A stretch of DNA of 64,000 bases from Arthrobacter globiformis (GTDB lineage Bacteria > Actinomycetota > Actinomycetes > Actinomycetales > Micrococcaceae), in assembly GCF_030815865.1 (NCBI RefSeq), contig NZ_JAUSXI010000001.1, forward strand, positions 1,488,001 to 1,552,000, written 5' to 3'. The translations under genes were made by a program, and so were the position numbers. The notes below the pieces were generated by a model. It was not told the DNA's origin and made no database searches. It was given only the letters and a program-made list of their open reading frames with translations. Below are positions 9,858 to 18,559 of this stretch, in pieces; the stretch's first letter is position 1; each line of letters opens with the position of its first letter.

Positions 9858-10484
9858 GTGTCCGAAGCGAAGTCATTCAAGCCCGTCGCGTTCATTGCAT
9901 CTGCGGTGGCGGTGCTACTGGCTGCACTGCTTGTAGCAACCATGCTTGGGGTCGGCCCGTTTTCGAGCAAGAGCGAGCGGAGCCAAACCGTTCTGCTGAA
10001 GTCCGTCAAGGACGTGAGCCAGTATCACGCCGCCGTCGGCAATTTTGAACAGGTAGTGGACACTGGAGATGACGACGCGGCTATGCCCGATTTTATCGCG
10101 GGACGACGGACGCTGTTTGTCGCGGTTGGCACCGTCAATGCGCACGTCGACCTCGCAGGCTTGGCCGAGAACGATCTGAGGTTGTCTCCGGACGGCAAGA
10201 CCGTGGAGCTGCGGCTTCCCGAGCCGCAGCTCGACAAGCCCAACATCGACCATGACCGGTCCCGTGTGTACAGCCAGGATCGTGGCTTGGCAGACCGGAT
10301 CGTAGATGCATTCGAGGCACCGCAGCAGGCAGAGCTCTATAAGCTCGCCGAAAGCAACATGGCTGCCGCCGCGGAGGAATCCGAACTACGTGAGCGTGCT
10401 GCCGAGAATACCAAGGCCATGCTAACTGGCCTGTTCGGCTCGCTCGGGTACAAGGTGACCTTCCGCGACGCCGAGTCCCGTTAG
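9858..10484 (+). CDS. DUF4230-like membrane-anchored protein
   Basis: A 208-residue protein starting at GTG 9858 behind AAAAGGGGA. Residues about 9-32 form one N-terminal transmembrane anchor (VAFIASAVAVLLAALLVATML); the rest is predicted outside the membrane. The core VKDVSQYHAAVGNFEQVVDTGDD and later ELRLPEPQLDKPNID match my memory of DUF4230, a family of unknown function. It is divergent from the 8282-9604 gene across 253 bases that hold both promoters; TACACT near 9768 is a candidate -10 box. No partner gene follows in the same direction. Confidence 0.75.
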   Translation: MSEAKSFKPVAFIASAVAVLLAALLVATMLGVGPFSSKSERSQTVLLKSVKDVSQYHAAVGNFEQVVDTGDDDAAMPDFIAGRRTLFVAVGTVNAHVDLAGLAENDLRLSPDGKTVELRLPEPQLDKPNIDHDRSRVYSQDRGLADRIVDAFEAPQQAELYKLAESNMAAAAEESELRERAAENTKAMLTGLFGSLGYKVTFRDAESR

Positions 10485-10541
10485 ACCATGTCAATCAAGT
10501 GGTTGTGACCCAGGCCCTCACAGCGACGAATTCGACAGACT

Positions 10542-10559
10542 GGTTTCGACAGGCTTAAC
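10542..10559 (+). repeat. Single copy of the dispersed TTTCGACAGGCTNAAC repeat
   Basis: GGTTTCGACAGGCTTAAC matches the core of the repeat that forms an array at 58.3-58.7 kb and single copies at 54.1 and 61.5 kb. It lies between convergent gene ends. Confidence 0.75.
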
Positions 10560-10568
10560 GACAGAGGA

Positions 10569-10722
10569 CTACAGCTCCAGCCGGAACACCCACAGCAGCA
10601 CGTCCTCGCCCGGCACATACCAGTCACGCTCGGGCGCGCGACGGAAGCCCAGAGGCGTCGAGCGTGATGCGCCGGACCTCCGGAAAGTCAGGCGAGGCCG
10701 CCCGCCGGAACGCGAAGCTCAC
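10569..10722 (-). pseudogene. Frameshifted small gene overlapping end of rbsK
   Basis: A GTG at 10722 overlaps the rbsK stop as GTGA and opens VSFAFRRAASPDFPEVRRI; the frame ends early. Moving one base continues with STPLGFRRAPERDWYVP and ends VLLWVFRLEL at a TAG (10571-10569). Both halves look like protein and together give about 50 residues, so this looks like a broken last gene or the tail of one in the rbsK transcript. I do not recognise the family. Confidence 0.4.
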
Positions 10723-11588
10723 CGTGCGTCCGCGGCAGAAGCCGTCCGCTCGACGTAACGGCCCAGCTGTTCCAGGGCTGGCTGGGAGGACGGATCACCC
10801 ACAGCGTCCGCGCCCACCGCATTAGCCACCGCAAGCGCCCGCTCGTAAGAAAGCCCGTCCCGTAGTGCCAGAACCAACGCAGCGCAGAAAGCATCACCAG
10901 CCCCGATCGTGTTCGCTACAACGGTTGCCACGGCTGGCGCCTCAGCCACCTTCCGGCCGTGCTCGAACATCGCCGAGCCGTCCTTCCCGTACGTCACCGC
11001 AACCAGCTTGGCCGTAGCCAGCGCCGGGATCAGCTCGTACTCCGTCTCGTTGACGATCACCAGGTCGCACCGCTCCAGCAGCTCGGCCGGCAGGTCCATC
11101 GCGGGGGCCGCGTTCAGGACGAAGAACCCGGAGGACTTTCGAGCTGCCTCCAGCACCACAGGCAGGCCCACCTCGAGCTGGCACAGCACCGCCTCGTCCG
11201 GAGCGAACGAAACGCGCTCCAACGAGAACTGCGAGTTAGCCCCCGGGCACACCACGATCTGGTTTTCGCCGTCGCGGTCCACCACGATCAGCGCGGTACC
11301 GGTCGCGTCACCGTCGAGCACCGCCACGTCGTCAGTGTCCACGCCGGCGGCGGAAAGCGACTCCAGCATCAGGCGTCCCTGGGCGTCGTCGCCCACCGCG
11401 CCAATCATCCGGGCGCTCCTGCCAAGGCGCGCGGCGGCCACGGCCTGGTTGGCCCCCTTGCCGCCGGGCTGCTGTTGCAGGACACCGCCGCCGATGGTCT
11501 CGCCGGCGGTGGGGAGCCGGTCCGTGGTGGCGATGATGTCCAGGTTGATGCTGCCGACGACGGTGACGGCAGGAAGTCGAGTGCTCAT
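10719..11588 (-). CDS. rbsK: Ribokinase (PfkB family)
   Basis: A 289-residue PfkB-family sugar kinase, the usual ribokinase length. It phosphorylates D-ribose to ribose-5-phosphate in the cytoplasm. The N-terminal VVGSINLDII, the glycine motif PGGKGANQA (41-49), the substrate/metal motif NETEYE (180-185) and the C-terminal ANTIGAGDAF with catalytic D232 are all present. In most ribokinases the motif is DTxGAGD; here Asn replaces the first Asp, which is tolerated in some members. ATG 11588 follows AGGACTT. It is divergent from an MFS carrier and a nucleoside hydrolase, which fits salvage of ribose from ribonucleosides. The shared 139-base promoter region carries an operator-like palindrome. 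Confidence 0.92.
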   Translation of the reverse strand: MSTRLPAVTVVGSINLDIIATTDRLPTAGETIGGGVLQQQPGGKGANQAVAAARLGRSARMIGAVGDDAQGRLMLESLSAAGVDTDDVAVLDGDATGTALIVVDRDGENQIVVCPGANSQFSLERVSFAPDEAVLCQLEVGLPVVLEAARKSSGFFVLNAAPAMDLPAELLERCDLVIVNETEYELIPALATAKLVAVTYGKDGSAMFEHGRKVAEAPAVATVVANTIGAGDAFCAALVLALRDGLSYERALAVANAVGADAVGDPSSQPALEQLGRYVERTASAADAR

Positions 11589-11659
11589 GGAGAAGTCCTA
11601 TCAGGTCGAGCCAGGGCGGCTGAATTAGGAAACAGTGTACGCCACGGTTGTACTTGTTC

Positions 11660-11681
11660 GTTATACATGGTTGTATAACAA
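11660..11681. promoter_or_regulatory. GntR-type operator in rbsK/MFS divergent promoter
   Basis: GTTATAC (11660-11666) and GTATAAC (11673-11679) are a 7-bp inverted repeat with a 6-base gap. Within it TTGTATAACAA (11671-11681) fits the GntR-like pattern TNGTNNNACNA. TTGTNNAACAA recurs at 17391-17401 in front of the GntR gene. Position between divergent genes suggests control of both. Confidence 0.55.
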
Positions 11682-11727
11682 CTCACATCCCACGGCAGAA
11701 CCAGCCTGCAGAACAAAGGAGTTTGAT

Positions 11728-13161
11728 GTGAACACACCAGCCAGCGGCACCGCCTCGCCGCCAGCCGCCGTCGACAATGAAGACGTGCACCAGACCAAAC
11801 TCAGCGGCCGCCCCGCTGCCCTGCTCATTTCCACCCTGCTGCTCGGCGTGCTGTCCTTCCAGCTCAATGCCAGCATGGTCACCCCGGCGCTGCCGCAGAT
11901 CGCCGCCAGCTTCGGCCTGGCCCCCGACGCGGCCGCCCCCGTGCAGTCCATGTTCTTCCTCGCCGGCGCCATCGCCGGTCCGGTGATCGGCAGGTGGAGC
12001 GACTTCGTCGGCCGCCGCGCCGCGCTCCTGCTGGTGCTGGCCATCATGGGCGCCGGCACCGTCCTCTGCATCGCCGCGCCCACCCTGCCGCTGCTCATCG
12101 CCGGGCGCTTCCTGCAGGGCGTGTCCAGTGCCGTCTTCGCTCTCTCCTACATCGTGCTCAGCGAGAACCTGCAGCCGCGCGTCTTCGGCACCTCCGTGGG
12201 CATCATCGCCGCGATCAACGGCGGCATCGGGGGAGTGGACGGCTACGTCGGCGGCCTGATGTCCGAGACGCTCGGCTTCCGGTCCATCTTCGCCGTCGTG
12301 CTGGTGCTCACCGCCGTCGCCGCCGGCTGCATCCTCAAGACCGTCCCGAAGGGGCGGCCGCACGGCGTGCGCGGGGCCATGGACTGGTGGGGCGCCGGCT
12401 CGCTCTCAGTGTTCCTGGTGTTCATCACCTACTTCGTCTCCGGCGGTTCGGCCGCCGGCTGGACCGCCCCCGGCACCCTGGCCCTGCTGGCCGGAACCGT
12501 CGTGTCCTTCGCCGCCTTCTGGATGATCGAGAAACGGCGCAGCCACCCGCTCATCGCCGTCCACCACCTGCGCTCCCGCCAGGTGTGGCCCGTCATCGCC
12601 ACCACCGTCCTCACCCTCGCCGGCATCTTCGCCGTCATGAACTTCACCGTGGTGCTGCTCAGCCAGGATCACGACGCCGGGTTCGGGCTCAGTGCCTCCC
12701 TCTCCGCACTTCTGTTCCTCACCCCGGCCGCGCTCATCGGCGTCTTCGCCGCCCCCTTGGCCGGGTGGCTCGCGGGCCGCCGCGGCTGGATCAAGACCCT
12801 CCGCACCGGCACCGCGCTGAGCCTCGTCTGTGCCATCGCTGCCGCGGCGTTGTCCGGCAACCAGGTGGCGGTGATGATCGCCGTCGCGGCCCTCGGCATC
12901 TTCTACAACGGCCTCTTCCTCACTGCCATCAACGGACTCTCCGTCCTGCTCTCGCCCAAGGAAGCCCCGGCGTCCCTGCCCGGCATCAACGGTGCCTCCT
13001 TCGGGATCGGGGCGAGCCTCGGCGTCGTGATTGTTGCGCCGTTCGCCGCGCAGGCGACGCCGGCCGGCTACGCCACCGCCCTCTGGATCTCGGTGGCCAT
13101 CACCGCGGCCGCGTTCATCGTCAGCCTCTTCGTCGCCGCCCCCAAGGGCGAGACCCTCTAA
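11728..13161 (+). CDS. MFS transporter, probable nucleoside carrier
   Basis: A 477-residue major facilitator protein with 12-14 hydrophobic segments. GTG 11728 is chosen because AAAGGAG (11715-11721) lies just before it; the longer frame from 11635 runs through the operator. The MFS loop motif is visible as GRWSDFVGRRAALL and the sequence resembles the DHA drug:proton antiporter branch. Its neighbours, ribokinase (divergent) and nucleoside hydrolase (31 bases downstream, same strand), suggest uptake of ribonucleosides rather than drug export; that substrate is inference. Probably repressed by the GntR regulator acting at 11660-11681. Confidence 0.87.
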   Translation: MNTPASGTASPPAAVDNEDVHQTKLSGRPAALLISTLLLGVLSFQLNASMVTPALPQIAASFGLAPDAAAPVQSMFFLAGAIAGPVIGRWSDFVGRRAALLLVLAIMGAGTVLCIAAPTLPLLIAGRFLQGVSSAVFALSYIVLSENLQPRVFGTSVGIIAAINGGIGGVDGYVGGLMSETLGFRSIFAVVLVLTAVAAGCILKTVPKGRPHGVRGAMDWWGAGSLSVFLVFITYFVSGGSAAGWTAPGTLALLAGTVVSFAAFWMIEKRRSHPLIAVHHLRSRQVWPVIATTVLTLAGIFAVMNFTVVLLSQDHDAGFGLSASLSALLFLTPAALIGVFAAPLAGWLAGRRGWIKTLRTGTALSLVCAIAAAALSGNQVAVMIAVAALGIFYNGLFLTAINGLSVLLSPKEAPASLPGINGASFGIGASLGVVIVAPFAAQATPAGYATALWISVAITAAAFIVSLFVAAPKGETL

Positions 13162-13192
13162 CCCTTCCTCAACTGAAAGAAGAACCACCTCC

Positions 13193-14194
13193 ATGACCAG
13201 CCACCCGTTCTACCTCGACTGCGACACCGGCATCGACGACGCCCTCGCCCTGGCCTACCTGCTCGCCTCCCCGCAGGCGGACGTGCGGGGGATCGGCGCC
13301 GTCAGCGGCAACGTGAGTGCCGCCGTCGGCGCACGCAACACCCTGGACCTGCTCGAGCTCGCCGGGCACGCGCACATCCCCGTTGCTCTGGGTTCGCATG
13401 ACCCGCTTGTTGGTTCTTTTGGCGGGGGAGCGCCCTGGGTGCACGGCTCCAACGGCATCGGCGAGGTGTCGCTTTCTGAGTCCTCTGTTTCCCTTGCGCC
13501 GGAGACCGCGGCGGAGATGCTGGTGCGGCTAGCCCACGAGCACCCCGGCACACTGCGGGTCCTGGCCATCGGCCCGCTCACCAACATCGCCGAGGCGCTG
13601 CGGCTGGAGCCCGAGCTGCCGCGGCTGGTGGAGGAGATCACGATCATGGGCGGCGCGGCCCTGGCCCCGGGGAACCTCACGCCCGTGGCGGAGGCGAACA
13701 TCGCCAACGACCCCGAGGCCGCCGCCCTGGTGCTGTCGGCTGGCTGGGACGTGACCCTGGTGCCGCTGGACGTGACCATGACCAACGTGCTGGAGGAGAA
13801 CCACCGGCAGGAGTTGCTGGCCTCGTCCGGTCCCGTGCCGCGGGCGCTGGGGGAGATGCTGGGATACTACTTCCGGTTCTACGAGGGCATCTTCGGCCGG
13901 GCCTGCTCCGCCATGCACGATCCTCTCGCCGCGGCGCTCGCGGTGGGGGCCGTTACCGCTGCGGTAGCGCCGGTGGTGCACGTGGACGTCGACACCACGT
14001 CCGGGCCCAGCCGCGGGCAGACGGTCTGCGACCTGCGCGGACTGTACATGGACTACCCGGAGCAGCCCGGCGCCCGCTGCAGGGTGGTGCTGTCGCTGGA
14101 GGGTGAGTTTGCGCCGCACCTGGTGGAGACGCTGCTGGCGTTCAATCCGGAAGGTTCGACGGCGGGAGTCACCTTGGGTGCGGCGGTCGCCTGA
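13193..14194 (+). CDS. Inosine/uridine-preferring nucleoside hydrolase
   Basis: A 333-residue IU nucleoside hydrolase. It cleaves the N-glycosidic bond of ribonucleosides to ribose and a free base, in the cytoplasm. The signature DxDxGxDD is present as D9, D11, D15, D16 (DCDTGIDDA) and supplies the calcium site. ITIMGGA and a C-terminal MHDPLAAAL with the conserved His-Asp pair are also seen. Length is typical. It is the second gene of the MFS operon, 31 bases after the stop; the start is ATG 13193 with a weak GAAAGAAGAA site. With ribokinase it forms a short salvage route from ribonucleosides to ribose-5-phosphate. Confidence 0.93.
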   Translation: MTSHPFYLDCDTGIDDALALAYLLASPQADVRGIGAVSGNVSAAVGARNTLDLLELAGHAHIPVALGSHDPLVGSFGGGAPWVHGSNGIGEVSLSESSVSLAPETAAEMLVRLAHEHPGTLRVLAIGPLTNIAEALRLEPELPRLVEEITIMGGAALAPGNLTPVAEANIANDPEAAALVLSAGWDVTLVPLDVTMTNVLEENHRQELLASSGPVPRALGEMLGYYFRFYEGIFGRACSAMHDPLAAALAVGAVTAAVAPVVHVDVDTTSGPSRGQTVCDLRGLYMDYPEQPGARCRVVLSLEGEFAPHLVETLLAFNPEGSTAGVTLGAAVA

Positions 14195-14215
14195 GCGTTT
14201 CATCCGGCGGGCCGG

Positions 14216-14480
14216 TCAGGACCGCAGCCACTCCATCATCGGGAGGTGCCCGGCGCGGTCCACGATGAGGCACTGACTACGTAGACAGGCCGGTCCGCGC
14301 GCCTGACGACCGTGGCGGAACAGGGCCGATTCCCGGAGTCACCAGCCAGCCACGAGTTCGACGCCGAGGCCGGGGCGACGAACGGGAGGCGGGCTGCGCC
14401 GCCCTCAGGAGGCGCAGCGCCGTGGTGCCCCGGACGTCGGAGACCAACCGGCCGGCTGAGCGGCGGCGAGAACGTGACAA
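14216..14480 (-). pseudogene. Degraded GntR/UTRA regulator gene
   Basis: Read on the minus strand, this stretch follows the intact GntR gene at 16553-17335. The last codons give DRAGHLPMMEWLRS against DRAGHLSVMQSLQS, and further DNA blocks match (GATTCCCGGAGTCACCAGCC at 14329 on the plus strand against the intact copy near 16907). Large internal deletions and frameshifts leave no open frame. Its place directly after the nucleoside hydrolase suggests it was once the local regulator of this operon. Confidence 0.65.
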
Positions 14481-14492
14481 GACGACCCCAGG

Positions 14493-14867
14493 TCAGTGCT
14501 GCGTGCCAAGGACCGAATGGGCGATCAGCATATCCAGCCGCCGCACGTCCGCCTTTTTGCCCACCTTGATCTTGATGTGGCCCGCCCGCGTCCATAGCTC
14601 AAGCTCAGCGTCCACGTCGAATGTTCCGGCATTCTCCGAGGACCACATGTTGATTGCAGAATAGGGCAGAGAATACACCTCCACCTTCCTGCCAGTGAGT
14701 CCCTGGGCGTCGCGAACGATCAATCGCTTGGTCGTAAAAATGGCGCTATCGCGAAATGTCTTATACGCGGCCACCGGCTGCTCACCAGGGACCATTAGTT
14801 CCACAACGTCCTTCGGGATCGGACATTCGGCGACGAACATCCATGTGGTTACTGCTGCTGCCTCCAA
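14493..14867 (-). CDS. Bacterial PH-domain protein
   Basis: A 124-residue protein matching the bacterial pleckstrin-homology domain (bPH_1, PF08000 type): FTTKRLIVRDAQGLTGRKVEVYSLPYSAI, then DAELELWTRAGHIKIKV. The family's exact role is unknown; the fold is a ring-forming beta barrel. The start is chosen as TTG 14867 because AAAAGGAG lies 7 bases before it; the first ATG, nine codons later, has no site. No signal or membrane segment. It is monocistronic, between a regulator pseudogene and a region of repeats. Confidence 0.82.
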   Translation of the reverse strand: MEAAAVTTWMFVAECPIPKDVVELMVPGEQPVAAYKTFRDSAIFTTKRLIVRDAQGLTGRKVEVYSLPYSAINMWSSENAGTFDVDAELELWTRAGHIKIKVGKKADVRRLDMLIAHSVLGTQH

Positions 14868-15065
14868 GGCTGCTCCTTTTGATTGGTACGGGTCCAGCCA
14901 TCAGTGTCTCAGGACGTCTGAGTCTCTCCGCGCTTTCGCCGTTGGCGTGTGTCGTGGCGGAGGCGACCGGATGGAGATCAGCATCGAGGAGCTGGGCCGC
15001 CAGGAGCAGAAGCTGAGCAGTTACCCAAAAAATGACGGCAGCCTGAGTGCCGCCCGCTACTTCCG

Positions 15066-15140
15066 GGCCTCCGCTTTGGTGAGGGCCGCGGGCAAGGTGG
15101 CACCGCCGTCGTCCGTTTTTCACGCGCGGCGGCGCCGTAG
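15066..15140 (-). pseudogene. Short GntR/UTRA fragment
   Basis: On the minus strand this reads DDGGATLPAALTKAEAR, against DDGGTTLLTALNKAAGR in the intact GntR protein at 16553-17335, and the DNA matches over about 60 bases. No start or stop belongs to it. Confidence 0.5.
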
Positions 15141-15152
15141 CACTGGCCCAAC

Positions 15153-15223
15153 CCCCGAGTTTTTGTACAGATAATCCGCCTTTGGCCCCATTCAAGCCGC
15201 GAGAGCTGGACAAAAACTCGGGG
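15153..15223. repeat. Inverted repeat, copy A
   Basis: Arms 15153-15170 and 15206-15223 pair over 18 bases with one mismatch (CCCCGAGTTTTTGTACAG and CTGGACAAAAACTCGGGG). The same core, AGTTTTTGTCCAGATAAT, forms a perfect inverted repeat at 47550-47610. Probably a mobile palindrome or a repeated terminator. Confidence 0.6.
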
Positions 15224-15277
15224 TAATCTTCCGGCAGACGCTAGGTGGCCGGGCCTGATTGAAGCAAGATTCTCGGT

Positions 15278-16549
15278 ATGAAAAAAGTCGTTACAGCCAG
15301 CCTCGCCGCAGTAGCCGTAGGTTTTGGCGCACTCACCATAGCTGTCCCGAGCAATGCGGCAACGGAGCCGCAACAGATCTCAGGCCAGATCATCGTCAAG
15401 TTCCGCGACAACGGCGCCGCACTTGGCCTGCTACGTCAGAACGGTCTCAGCGCCGGCGCTGGCATCGGCAGCACCGGCGCGCACCTCATCAAAGTACCGG
15501 CCGGCAAAGAGTCCCAGCTCATCGAATCCCTGAGCCGGAACCCTGCCGTTGAGTACGCCGAGCCGGACCAGGTCGTTACAGCCGCCACCGACGACCCGTA
15601 TTTCGGCCGCCAATACGCACTGCAGAACCTGGGCCAGTCATTTACCAACACCGGCGACACGCAAACCATAGCCAAGGGCACAGACGACGCTGACGTGGAC
15701 GCCGTCGAAGCGTGGAGCACCACGACCGGCAAGGGCATCACGGTTGCCATCGTCGATACAGGTGTCGCAATCGACCACGAGGACATATCGCAAAAGGTGG
15801 TGGCACGCGAGAACTTCAGTGATTCGAAAATCGTCAATCCCGAGGACTATGACAAGTACGGCCACGGCACGCACGTTGCGGGCATCGTTGCCGCCGCCCA
15901 TAACTCCACAGGTGTTGCAGGGGTGTGTCCGGACTGCTCCATCCTGGATGCCAAGGTGCTTAACGACAGCGGGTCCGGCTCCAGCTCAGCCATCGCCAAC
16001 GGCATCAACTGGGCAGTCGAAAACGGTGCCAAGGTCATCAACATGAGTCTCGGGCAGCGCGTCTCTTCACGCGTGCTCGAAACTGCGGTTAATAACGCGT
16101 GGAACAAGGGCGTGGTGCTGGTGGCTGCAGCCGGCAATGCCGGTACCCAGGCCAAGATCTACCCCGGTGCCTACCCCAATGTCATTTCCGTGGCTGCAAC
16201 TGACAACAATGACAAGAAGGCATCCTTCTCGACCTACGGCAAGTGGGTGGATGTCGCGGCTCCGGGTGTCGACGTTTACTCGACCTTCCCGAACCATCCC
16301 TTCGCTCTGGGCACGCAGGGCGGACGGTCCATGGGTTATGACATTGCCAGCGGCACCTCAATGGCCTCACCTGTTGTCGCTGGCGTCGCGGCGCTTGTCT
16401 GGAGCACTCCTGCCGGTACCGCCAACAACCTGGTCCGTGAGAAAGTGCAATTAACCGCTGACGCCAAGGTTTTCGGGACCGGCACCTACTGGAAATACGG
16501 CCGGGTGAACGCGTGCAGGGCTGTCGGTGGGGATTGCGACCAGCCCTGA
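15278..16549 (+). CDS. Secreted subtilisin-like serine protease (S8)
   Basis: A 423-residue preproenzyme. Residues 1-28 are a Sec signal peptide ending near SNAA. Residues about 34-100 look like an inhibitor I9-type propeptide (GQIIVKFRDNG, VEYAEPDQVV). The S8 domain follows with the complete triad: D160 in VAIVDTG, H196 in GHGTHVAG, S361 in GTSMASP; the oxyanion Asn is N287 in AAAGNAG. There is no C-terminal PPC or anchor domain, so it should be released to the medium as a general protease. Two cysteines near 217-220 (VCPDC) could form a disulfide. Stop is 3 bases from the stop of the convergent GntR gene. Confidence 0.93.
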   Translation: MKKVVTASLAAVAVGFGALTIAVPSNAATEPQQISGQIIVKFRDNGAALGLLRQNGLSAGAGIGSTGAHLIKVPAGKESQLIESLSRNPAVEYAEPDQVVTAATDDPYFGRQYALQNLGQSFTNTGDTQTIAKGTDDADVDAVEAWSTTTGKGITVAIVDTGVAIDHEDISQKVVARENFSDSKIVNPEDYDKYGHGTHVAGIVAAAHNSTGVAGVCPDCSILDAKVLNDSGSGSSSAIANGINWAVENGAKVINMSLGQRVSSRVLETAVNNAWNKGVVLVAAAGNAGTQAKIYPGAYPNVISVAATDNNDKKASFSTYGKWVDVAAPGVDVYSTFPNHPFALGTQGGRSMGYDIASGTSMASPVVAGVAALVWSTPAGTANNLVREKVQLTADAKVFGTGTYWKYGRVNACRAVGGDCDQP

Positions 16550-16552
16550 GGT

Positions 16553-17335
16553 TCAGGACTGGAGCGACTGCATCACGGAGAGGTGTCCGGCGCGGTCGGC
16601 GATGAGGCACTTAGCCAGATAGAAGGGCCGGTTCGCATGCCGGACGTACTGGGTTAGGACCAGGACCGGGTCCGAGGCGCGCAGGTCCAGCAGCTTGGCA
16701 CGGCTCGGGCCCACCTGGCTCAGGCCAATCTGGCACTCGCCAGGTCCAAGTCCCCGGCCAGCCGCTTTGTTGAGGGCCGTGAGCAAGGTGGTGCCGCCGT
16801 CGTCCTTGATTTCCAGCGGCGCGGCGGTACCGCCGGCGAAGCTGACCGGCTGGGCGGAGATGTTTTCCTGCAGGTGCGCGATGGGTTCGCCGTCGCGTAG
16901 CAGGACGGATTCCCAGAGCCAGACGTCGCTGCCGGGTTCGACGCCCACGCCGGGGGCGACGAATTCGGAGGCCGGCTGCCGTTCCACCTGGATGCGTTTG
17001 ATCTGGATCTGGTGTCCGGGGCCGCCGAGGACCTCCTCGAAGGGGCGGATGCGTTCGATGCCGATGCGGGGGAGGGTGTCTGAGACGAAGCGGCCGACGC
17101 CTCGCCGGGCACGGATGAGGCCGTCCTCCTCGAGCAGCATGAGGGCCTCACGCACTACGGTGCGGCTGACCTTCATGTCGGTCCCGAGTTCGGTCTCGGT
17201 GGGGAGCATGGAGCCGGGCTGCAGCAGGTTGTTGCGGATGGCTTCGGCGATCCGTGAGTAGACGGCAACCCGGAGCGGTGAGCCGGGCTGGGCCTCCACC
17301 GGCTGGGACAGGAACCGGACGGCGTCCTCGTGCAC
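16553..17335 (-). CDS. GntR-family regulator with UTRA domain (HutC type)
   Basis: A 260-residue repressor from GTG 17335, which has GAGG six bases before it; a TTG at 17401 would place the start inside a promoter-type operator and is disfavoured. The winged helix covers about 20-90 (VYSRIAEAIRNNLLQPG, then VVREALMLLEEDGLIRARRGVG), and the UTRA ligand-binding domain follows to the end (GPGECQIGLSQVGPSRAKLL). TTGTCCAACAA just upstream matches TTGTATAACAA between rbsK and the MFS gene, so autoregulation and control of the nucleoside operon are likely (inference). Pieces of related genes occur at 14.2, 15.1 and 20.3 kb. Confidence 0.88.
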   Translation of the reverse strand: MHEDAVRFLSQPVEAQPGSPLRVAVYSRIAEAIRNNLLQPGSMLPTETELGTDMKVSRTVVREALMLLEEDGLIRARRGVGRFVSDTLPRIGIERIRPFEEVLGGPGHQIQIKRIQVERQPASEFVAPGVGVEPGSDVWLWESVLLRDGEPIAHLQENISAQPVSFAGGTAAPLEIKDDGGTTLLTALNKAAGRGLGPGECQIGLSQVGPSRAKLLDLRASDPVLVLTQYVRHANRPFYLAKCLIADRAGHLSVMQSLQS

Positions 17336-17390
17336 GTTATGCCTCGCTTGCGTTTGTTCTGGGGAATCCAGCCTAGCAAGTGGTACGCGC

Positions 17391-17401
17391 TTGTTGGACA
17401 A
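17391..17401. promoter_or_regulatory. Operator-like site upstream of GntR gene
   Basis: TTGTTGGACAA on the plus strand, TTGTCCAACAA on the minus strand, fits TNGTNNNACNA and matches the site at 11671-11681 in 9 of 11 positions. It lies 56 bases before the chosen GTG start. Confidence 0.45.
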
Positions 17402-17666
17402 CGGCTATTTCGATACGACGGCAGGCGGTGACGGCGCCCCTGGCTGACGTCGGAGCACGCACAGGGCTGCTGTTCACGCCCCGATCCCGCGGCCAGTTCC
17501 GTGATGCTTGACGCCGAAAGGTCAAGCGTTGATTGCGTAGTAGTTTATCCGGGTCCTGTGTCGGGTGGCTCAGGTCGTTGGATTCAGCCTATGCGACCGC
17601 CCCGACATCTATCCGCTCCCGTCAGGACGGGCTTCTGACCTGCCGAACCTCGAGGAGTAACGCTTT

Positions 17667-18467
17667 TCACTTTTTCGTTGCGGTAATGATGTGCCCCTGC
17701 AGCGGCGCGGCTACGGAGCCGTCAGCAGAAGTGAACGGGCGGAGGACTTCCTCGGCGTCTTCCCGGATGCTGGCATACTGCCGGGGAGTAATCCGATCAA
17801 TGAGCGGTGAACCCTCCACCTCGGTTCGAACGAATGCCTCAACCGAGGCATGCCGGGCTGTTCCCATGTGGCTGCTGGCAGACACCACGTCCAGGCCGGC
17901 GGCGTGGAAGAGCCACTGCAGCTCGCCGATGTCCCCGCATGACCAATACGTGTTCAGTAAGGCCAGTGCCTGGTCACCGGCATGCCGGGCCGCGACGTCC
18001 ATGAAAGGCCCGTACGCCGGTTGGTCCGCGAGGCGGCCGGGGACGACGGCGGCGACTGTTCCTCCATCGCGCGCCACCCTGGCCATTTCCCGCAGTGCAC
18101 CGACCCTGTCAGGGAAAAACATTAGGGCCATTTGGCACAGGACGGCATCGAACTCCCGTGCCGGGAAGGGCAGTGCACCGGCGTCGCCCTTCCTCCAGTC
18201 AATGTCCGGACGTATCCTCCGGGCTACTGCCAGCATGGCGTCGTTAAGATCCACTCCCACAACTACCCCGGTTCCGGCGAGACGGTTAGCGGCATGCCTG
18301 GCCACGATCCCGGTGCCGCAGCCCACGTCAAGAACCGACTGACCAGGCGAGATGCCTGCGGCCTGGATCAGGAGTGGGGCCCACTCCGCAAAAATTGCTG
18401 GCACGAATTTCTGCTCATAGAACTCCGCTGCGGTTATCTGGAGCTGAAACGTCTCCGTAGCCGTCAT
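17667..18467 (-). CDS. SAM-dependent class I methyltransferase
   Basis: A 266-residue methyltransferase of the UbiE/ArsM-like class. Motif I VLDVGCGTGIVA, motif II VVGVDLNDAML and the acidic DAGALPFPAREFDAVLCQ are clear; the C-terminal half has no cysteine pair typical of arsenite enzymes. The ATG at 18467 is preferred because AGGAGG sits nine bases ahead; an ATG three codons earlier touches the site. The substrate cannot be told; small-molecule methylation is likely. It is divergent from the TPR-LuxR gene across 136 bases. Confidence 0.85.
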   Translation of the reverse strand: MTATETFQLQITAAEFYEQKFVPAIFAEWAPLLIQAAGISPGQSVLDVGCGTGIVARHAANRLAGTGVVVGVDLNDAMLAVARRIRPDIDWRKGDAGALPFPAREFDAVLCQMALMFFPDRVGALREMARVARDGGTVAAVVPGRLADQPAYGPFMDVAARHAGDQALALLNTYWSCGDIGELQWLFHAAGLDVVSASSHMGTARHASVEAFVRTEVEGSPLIDRITPRQYASIREDAEEVLRPFTSADGSVAAPLQGHIITATKK

Positions 18468-18559
18468 CGTGATCATCCTCCTGTTCGACTCGTTCTGCTA
18501 CTCCGAGTATGAAAGTGAAGCGCGTGCCATACATGGGTGCCGGCACCTAACTGCGGGGT

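Larger units (their letters stand above)
14868..15277. other. 410-base gap with GntR fragment and inverted repeat
   Basis: No convincing gene. The first part holds the promoter of the PH-domain gene. Bases about 15066-15140 match the GntR/UTRA gene, and 15153-15223 is an inverted repeat; both are listed separately. The last 50 bases lead into the protease gene and show no strong ribosome site. Confidence 0.5.
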
